Source of the DNA: Darksidea phi
Lineage: Eukaryota > Ascomycota > Dothideomycetes > Pleosporales > Lentitheciaceae
DNA length: 64,000 nucleotides
Assembly (NCBI GenBank): GCA_030770425.1
Contig: JASJFT010000097.1
Coordinates: forward strand, 1 to 64,000
Reading direction: 5' to 3'
Shown: positions 58,822 to 64,000 of the stretch, piece by piece
How the letters are laid out: each line of letters starts with the position of its first letter
Numbering within the stretch: position 1 is the first letter of the stretch
The notes under the pieces: model-generated
The model's input: the letters and a program-made list of their open reading frames with translations, nothing else
What the model was told of the DNA's origin: nothing
Database searches by the model: none
Program-made: the position numbers and the translations under genes

Positions 58822-60465
58822 ATGCAGGAAGTCAGAGCTCCACCGGCCAAACCTTTCTCCATTCTACACCATTTTGCTCGATTTACCGCAAACCTGCTCC
58901 AGATGACTGGCCAATCGAGATATTACATTACGGGAGTCTTGATTCTTGGGGCGACTCTAGCTGTAATATATCAAAGACGAAAGTTTGGCGCGGAACAGAG
59001 GCACCAGAGCTCTGATCAATTGTTAAAGCAGCAGCAAATGCTGATATCTAGATTTCGGAAGATAAATGATCTAGATACTTTGAAGAAGGGTTTGGCAGAG
59101 ATCGAAAAGTCATTGGAGAAAGGGAGCGGAAATATCAAGGAGGGCATTGAAGGGTGTATTGGCGACACACCATTGATCAAAATCAAATCACTTTCAGAGG
59201 CCACAAAATGCGAAATACTGGCCAAAGCAGAGGTAGTAAAAGCTTACCAAATCAGACGTGGATGTTGAACTAATCAATTGCAGTTCTTGAATGGCGCCGG
59301 TAATAGCCCGAAAGACCGCGTTGCGTTAAGCATCATTCAAATGGTAGGATTTTGCAACCTCCGGAGGTCCACTCAAACATGTTCAGCTGACATTGGAAAG
59401 GCGGAAGAGAAAGGTCTCTTGGTTCCGCACTCTGGTGATACCATCTATGAAGGCACTGTCGGTAGCACTGGCATATCCCTTGCAGCCATATGTCGCGCGC
59501 GAGGTTACAAAGCACATATGTAAGTCATTGCGCAAACAAAACGGCTGCAAGCTAAAGAAGGCCACCAGATGCATGCCAGATGACATGGCAGTCGAAAAAT
59601 CTGGCCTCCTTCTCAAGCTCGGCGCAGAAGTAGAAAGAGTGCGGCCAGCGCCCATCGTAGATCAAAACCAATTCGTCAATCTCGCGCGAACCAGAGCGAA
59701 GGAGCACACAGAAAATCCTGAAAAACCTGGGAGAGGACTATTCGCCGACCAGTTCGAGACGGAGGCCAACTGGCGAGCCCATTTTACTGGCACAGGGCCA
59801 GAGATCTATGAGCAAACAGGCGGCTTTGTTGACGCTTTCATCAGCGGCGCTGGCACTGGGGGCACTATATCTGGTGTTGCGCTATTTCTGAAATCAAAAC
59901 TACCAGCTCTGAAAGTAGTGCTCGCAGACCCCCAGGGCAGCGGCTTGTTCAACAAAGTCAAATATGGAGTCATGTTTGATCCCAAGGAAAAGGAAGGGAC
60001 GCGTCGGCGACACCAAGTCGATACCATCGTGGAAGGTATCGGTATCAACCGGGTCACGCACAACTTTGAAGTTGGCAGAGAGCTTGTTGATGATGCGATC
60101 CGCGTGACAGACGATCAAGCCATCGGTATGGCTAGGTGGCTGGTGGAGAACGACGGCATTTTCGTTGGCAGCAGCAGTGCTGTGAATTGTGAGACTCCTG
60201 AACGCCAATATCTACTCAAAGAGAGCTAATGGACGCAGGTATGGCGGCCACAAAACTCGCGAAACAGCTTGGCCCAGGTCATCGCATCGTCACTTTGCTG
60301 TGCGACAGGTGAGAACTCACGACTCACGCTTATGACTCGTTTCTAGAAGAGGGTTGAATTCTGACATCCTACAGCGGCGCGAGACATCTGAGCAAATTCT
60401 GGGCCAACGAATCGATCGGTGGTGCTGAGAACGACGTATCTCTCAAGAAGCTTCTAGATTCATGA
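58822..60465 (+). CDS. Membrane-anchored cysteine synthase 2 (Mcy1/CysB-like PLP enzyme)
   Basis: Six exons (58822-59232, 59284-59343, 59401-59519, 59569-60188, 60239-60308, 60375-60465) give 456 residues. The protein is a fold-type II PLP enzyme. An N-terminal membrane helix (YYITGVLILGATLAVIYQRR) precedes a coiled-coil-like stretch; yeast Mcy1 is likewise anchored, at the mitochondrial outer membrane. Catalytic features: IGDTPLIKIKSLS, NGAGNSPKDRVALSII with the PLP lysine at about 147, EGTVGSTGISLA for phosphate binding, and SGAGTGGTISGVA. The end is LLCDSGARHLSKFW, conserved in the family. The start is uncertain: ATG 58822 or ATG 58903, just before the helix. The 57-bp second intron has length 3n without stops but interrupts the conserved SIIQM-AEEKGLL. 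True cysteine synthase activity is not assured. Confidence 0.9.
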
Positions 60466-60986
60466 GTCTCGACAAACGGACAATTGCTTTTACCAGCAGT
60501 ACCAACATGCTGCCAGACGGCTTTCCGATGTACTTTCAGTATACCGCCCGATTATATCCAAGCGCACATCTCCAGTGTAGGACGCACTGCGCCCGGCCGA
60601 CTGCACATGTCAGGTCCGAACTGTAACCGCAACACCACTTGATCTCAAAGTGCATCGCATCGCCGCTTTCATGACGGAGTCATCTCTTAGGAATGATCAT
60701 GCACTGAGCTCACGGTCACCTCTGCGGCCATTACATCTCCTTATATTACGTGTATCTCCCGCAAGACAACGCCGTTATGTCACAAACTAGACAAAGACAT
60801 CTTTCTTCACACACTTGGGTCTTAGAGCGCAACAAAGAACAAGCCACCTGAGCTGTTCTTTTAGAGATCTCGCTTTGACCGTTTGTGTTCCATTCATATA
60901 TACCCCACGCACCCGAAGTCTGCACAATCCCGCATACCTGTACACTTACCATAATCCATTTTCTGAATCTAATCGTATAAGCAAAC
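60466..60986. other. Spacer and promoter upstream of the 211-residue protein
   Basis: 520 bp without a supported gene. CATATATACC at about 60896 lies roughly 90 bp upstream of the next start codon and may be its TATA element. Confidence 0.45.
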
Positions 60987-61622
60987 ATGCACTCAACTCC
61001 CGTACCAACAGCCACCGCAATCATAGCGAAGAAACGGAAAGCAGAGCAAACCAGCAAGCAGACGCAGCAAAATGACTCCAATGAAGCAAACCCGCCAGCT
61101 CAACAAACCATAATTGAACGTCGCGCCAACATGCCCCTCTCGGGGCGCAATCCCGCACTGGCGCGCAAGATAGATCAAATGCGCCTGACAATAGCCCCCA
61201 TTGTGCACGTCTGCACCGGCAAACCGCCCCCAATCTTCCCCCAAACAATGCTCCAACTGTTTCTCCTCACGGAAGCTCAGCTCGACACCATGGCAGCATA
61301 CTACTCGCAAACCAACACCCCAACCTCCATGTCGTCGTCACTGCGGTACGCCTATCCCCAGACCATGGACTGGTCCAGGCCCTTCCTCTCCACAGACCCA
61401 AGGCTACCGGAGAACTGCAAGTTGACGGATTTAGAGAGACTGAAGGTAAAGATGCGCATGTTCGCACGGTTTACGGGGATGAAGGGGGCAGAGACGCCAC
61501 AGTGGGAGATTGAGAAGCAGGTCGAGATTCTGCAGAACAAGATTGAGAGGAGTGTGCGGGAAGAGGCGGGGAGTAGGGCGAGGGGCAAATTGCATTGGGG
61601 CGGAAGTGCGCATTGGTCTTAG
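60987..61622 (+). CDS. Hypothetical protein, 211 residues
   Basis: This single-exon ORF has a credible start and a TATA-like element upstream. The N-terminus is polar and basic (AIIAKKRKAEQTSKQTQQ), possibly a nuclear signal. The core has a helical, conserved-looking stretch (PALARKIDQMRLTIAPIVHV, then PPPIFPQTMLQLFLLTEAQL). The C-terminal part has charged helices (LTDLERLKVKMRMFARFTGM, then WEIEKQVEILQNKIE) that could form a coiled coil. I recognise no family. Codon use and length support a real gene; the function is unknown. Its stop is immediately before the homopolymer/gap zone. Confidence 0.7.
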   Translation: MHSTPVPTATAIIAKKRKAEQTSKQTQQNDSNEANPPAQQTIIERRANMPLSGRNPALARKIDQMRLTIAPIVHVCTGKPPPIFPQTMLQLFLLTEAQLDTMAAYYSQTNTPTSMSSSLRYAYPQTMDWSRPFLSTDPRLPENCKLTDLERLKVKMRMFARFTGMKGAETPQWEIEKQVEILQNKIERSVREEAGSRARGKLHWGGSAHWS

Positions 61623-61640
61623 CCTTCGCGAAAGATGAAC

Positions 61641-61641
<1 letters not shown>

Positions 61642-61692
<51 letters not shown>

Positions 61693-61693
61693 G
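61642..61693. repeat. Homopolymer junction: 30 T followed by 22 G
   Basis: An uninterrupted T30 run is directly joined to a G22 run just after the stop codon of the preceding gene. Such tracts are rare in genes and are typical places for sequencing or assembly error. Confidence 0.9.
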
Positions 61694-61731
61694 TTTTGAT
61701 GCCGAGGTTAGGGCAGGTTTGGGGTTAAGGG

Positions 61732-61741
61732 NNNNNNNNNN
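61732..61741. other. Assembly gap (10 N)
   Basis: Ten N characters lie within a G/T-rich stretch. Exactly ten N usually marks a scaffold or gap-fill placeholder, so the true length here is unknown and protein reading across it is meaningless. Confidence 0.97.
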
Positions 61742-61830
61742 GGGGGGGGTTCGTGGCGGGCGTTGGGGGGGGGTGTATATCCATTTGGGGGGTAGTGGGC
61801 TTTGGTTTTTTCGTTGCCCAAATATTTTTG

Positions 61831-61857
61831 TTTTTTTTTTTTTTTTTTTTTTTTTTT
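61831..61857. repeat. Poly-T tract of 27 bases
   Basis: A second T run follows the gap. Together with the T30/G22 run it brackets a G-rich 140-bp segment that could form G-quadruplexes or be poorly assembled. Confidence 0.85.
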
Positions 61858-62404
61858 CAGAGGTCGTGATGCGCGCGGATCTTAGAAGGAGCAATTGTTT
61901 ACTTGCGTTTTGTGGCAAGAGAAGTCGCATGGTACCGCGTAGAAGTTACAGTGTTGGCGGCGTCGAATGTTGATTCGGGCAGGCACGCGATTGGAACATT
62001 CACGGCAGTATTGCGGGAACAGTGCGCTGGTTTGCAAGCATAGCGCTTTAGAATAGCGAGTATCATATTGGTATGCGAATTCGGTCTCAGATATATTCAG
62101 TTGTGCTTGTTTCGAAGCATTCTGATGGTGCGGTCAGGTAATTTCATGCAGTGTGCGCACCATGCTTGCACGTGCGTTCACTACGATGCGCATCCACGTT
62201 TCTCCATGCAAACCCGTAAAACTACATACATAGCATCCCAAGTTATCCCAAGAACAACACTTCACGGCACGCCAATGCCAAAAACATACGTTCCCGCACG
62301 CGTCGCACCACCGTAGTGGTGCCGTAAGCCGGCCCACTCCGCAACCATGTCACACAGCGACCCCCCCCACGCAAAAACACCAACCAACACGCAAAAGAAA
62401 GCGC

Positions 62405-62410
62405 AAAAAA
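62405..62410 (-). terminator. RNA polymerase III terminator of the tRNA gene
   Basis: On the minus strand a run of six T starts nine bases after the tRNA discriminator base, the normal pol III stop signal. Confidence 0.75.
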
Positions 62411-62418
62411 GGGCGTCT

Positions 62419-62525
62419 TATTCCTGGTGGGGTTCGAACCCACGGCATCCGCATAACCAGATGAAAGGCCATAAGAGTCTGACGAATCTTATAAGAACGG
62501 CGCGCTACCACTGCGCCACAGGAAT
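62419..62525 (-). tRNA. tRNA-Ile (anticodon UAU) with intron
   Basis: On the minus strand the acceptor stem ATTCCTG pairs fully with CAGGAAT before discriminator A. Box A lies in TGGCGCAGTGGTAGCGC with a four-pair D stem, and box B in GTGGG-TTCGAAC-CCCAC with a perfect T stem. The anticodon arm begins CCGTT-CTTATA, giving anticodon TAT. The 3' half of the arm is displaced by an intron of about 35 nt and reads A-TGCGG, leaving one U-U opposition next to the loop and one G-U pair. The gene is 107 nt long, consistent with one intron after position 37. A pol III terminator follows. Gene identity is firm; the anticodon assignment depends on the intron limits I chose. Confidence 0.82.
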
Positions 62526-63348
62526 TTTTCATCTTGCTAGATGTGTGGAAGTGGATGTTTGGGGGTTTTTGTCAGCTAGTAATTATATAACATATGTGTC
62601 CAAAGGAGGGCGGGGGAGTAGTTCGTGGGGATGAGTCACTATGGTTATTTTGACATGTCAGAGTGGCAAGTTTGTTCGCTGAAGCCTGATTGAGGGGGTT
62701 TGGAATGGGTTTGTGTGCGGGGTAAGGGTGGCTGACGTGGTGTCATCTGTGGGTACACGGCGGGCGACACAATCGAAGCTATCAGATTGTCGATGCCAGT
62801 TGTGGTCTATTGCCTATAGTAGGCAAGGCATCCCTATTAGCCGCTCGGGTTGCTCTTCTACATATTACGCACAATAGTCTTAGTATAATATGCTTCGGGG
62901 GCTGCAGGACTTAGGGCTCGGTGAGCCGATGAGGGGCCGGGTATCCGACGAACGGGAGGGCCGAGCTTAAGCTACCAGCAACATCAGACGGCACAGCTCG
63001 ACTTCACCGTAACGAAGGCTCACTTCTTCACATTCACCAATTTGGGCCCATTAGATAAGCAGTAGGTAAAGAGTTTTTCATTGCAATGATGAGTGTACAA
63101 TTTTCTCCACGCTGTTTGCGGTTACAGCTTCCGCTCTCTCTTCCCGTCCCTCTGCGCAACCCAACCACTCGTTCTGGTTTGCCGGGACAGCTACTTTTCC
63201 TTTGGGAGCATACCCCCGTCGGAGACAGACTTTCTTGACTAGTCAATATGTAAAACTCCCGCCATCGGTTCGGACTTCTCACCTGCCTTCGACCTACTAA
63301 CTCGGCCGTAGGCGCTTCCTTTATTGTCTCCCAATTGCTCTGGGCAGC
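62526..63348. other. Spacer and promoter upstream of the DPP5-like gene
   Basis: About 820 bp separate the tRNA from the peptidase. A few short ORFs lie here without any recognised domain. A TATA box is not evident; the leader before 63349 is pyrimidine-rich. Confidence 0.45.
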
Positions 63349-64000
63349 ATGACTATCCGCGCAGCCAAGTTCACGCCGGAGGTGCTCCTCAGTGCGCCCC
63401 GCCGCTCAGCGGGCATCCCGAATTCGGACGCGTCCAAGGTGCTGTACAGCGTCTCGACCTACAACTTCTCCGCCCACGCCAGCACCTCTGAAGTCCGGGT
63501 TTTGACAGTCAAGAGCCAGCAGACCAGACTTATTACTGGCGAAAAGGGTGAGCCGTTCTGGTTGGATGACGACACCGTGGTGCTGCTTAATGAGGGCGAG
63601 GGCGGGGTCACGAGTGTCAAAGTGGGGAGTGTGCAGGATTTTTGCAAGAGGTAAGCGACTCCTGATTCCTAGTTGCATCATGAAATAATCGTGTTGTAGC
63701 AGCTACGAGGCTGGTCGTATTGATGGGCCCGTCGGCAACCTCAAGCTCGTCTCGACTGGCAACGGCAGCTACGGCATCGCTGTCACGGGCAAAGCAAAAC
63801 CAGATGGCGAGCTGTACAACCCAGAGAAAGCCGAGAAGCCGTACTCCAGTGGTCGTCTCTACAAATCGCCCTTCGTTCGCCACTGGGACCACTACGTGAC
63901 TGAGAATCGGAACGCCATCTTTCTCGGCACGCTGGTGAAGAAAGACGACAAGTACCGGCTCTCTAAGCTCACGAACGCGCTTAAGGGTAGCGGGCTAGAG
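63349..64000 (+). CDS. Dipeptidyl-peptidase 5-like S9 serine peptidase, 5' part
   Basis: Exon 1 is 63349-63650 and exon 2 starts at 63700 and runs off the window end. The visible part is the N-terminal beta-propeller of an S9 prolyl-oligopeptidase family member: FTPEVLLSAPRRSAGIPNSD, KVLYSVSTYNFSAHASTSEV, GEPFWLDDDTVVLL, then KPYSSGRLYKSPFVRHWDHY. This resembles fungal DPP5, which removes dipeptides from peptides. The catalytic Ser-Asp-His domain lies outside the window. Secreted fungal DPP5 has a signal peptide; this one starts MTIRAAKFTPEV without one, so it may be an intracellular paralogue. The 49-bp intron ends in a tandem acceptor TAGCAG, so a one-Ser variant is possible. Confidence 0.83.

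Overview
This window looks like nuclear DNA of a filamentous ascomycete (Pezizomycotina), most likely a Dothideomycete. Reasons seen in the sequence: most introns are 46-66 bp GT-AG with CTAAC/CTGAC-type branch sites, coding regions are GC-balanced, a retrotransposon shows the C-to-T signature of repeat-induced point mutation (RIP), and the gene set is fungal (Tel2, Tvp23, Wss1, a DUF1776/YSC83-like protein, a Nif1-like protein, GH128 and GH16 wall enzymes). The species cannot be named from the sequence.

Layout. 1-7424 is an AT-rich, RIP-saturated block holding a Ty3/gypsy element on the minus strand with a recognisable long terminal repeat pair. It ends abruptly at about 7424. From there to about 23 kb is a gene-poor accessory zone: a 2EXR/DUF7730-like gene (8007-9001), a gene whose middle third is RIP-decayed (11883-14417), a perfect hairpin (14562-14604), a BAHD-type acyltransferase (15136-16690) and a secreted GH128 glucanase (19099-19967), with long stretches lacking any gene I can support.

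From 23 kb to 43.6 kb the window is dense core genome: WSS1 (-), a YSC83/DUF1776 protein (+), a NIF1-like Sel1 protein (+), UBA3 (-), TEL2 (+), a basic mitochondrial protein (-), CDC26/APC (+) and a giant secreted GH16 protein of 1,878 residues. A 4.4 kb stretch without a supported gene leads to a Frizzled/Smoothened-like membrane receptor (48025-49841). After another empty stretch come a D-2-hydroxyacid dehydrogenase, TVP23 (-), a citrate-lyase-beta-like lyase, NDUFAF7 (-), a cysteine-synthase-like protein, an unknown 211-residue protein, a homopolymer/assembly-gap zone, an intron-bearing tRNA, and the 5' part of a DPP5-like S9 peptidase cut by the window end. I derived splice sites by frame and family conservation; every complete gene model listed sums to a multiple of three.

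How they work together. Most are unrelated housekeeping genes. Recurring themes are ubiquitin-like and genome maintenance (WSS1, UBA3, TEL2, CDC26), mitochondria (NDUFAF7, the basic protein at 35.6 kb, probably the CLYBL-like lyase and the cysteine-synthase-like protein) and cell wall/secretion (GH128, GH16, TVP23, the receptor). Many core genes sit as divergent pairs sharing short promoters. The most unusual item is the GH16 protein: a normal beta-glucanase head followed by about 1,500 residues containing a recurrent amphipathic motif and several basic sites followed by Gln. Other notable features are a 6-nt microexon in UBA3 and three GC-AG introns with the same GCAAGT donor.
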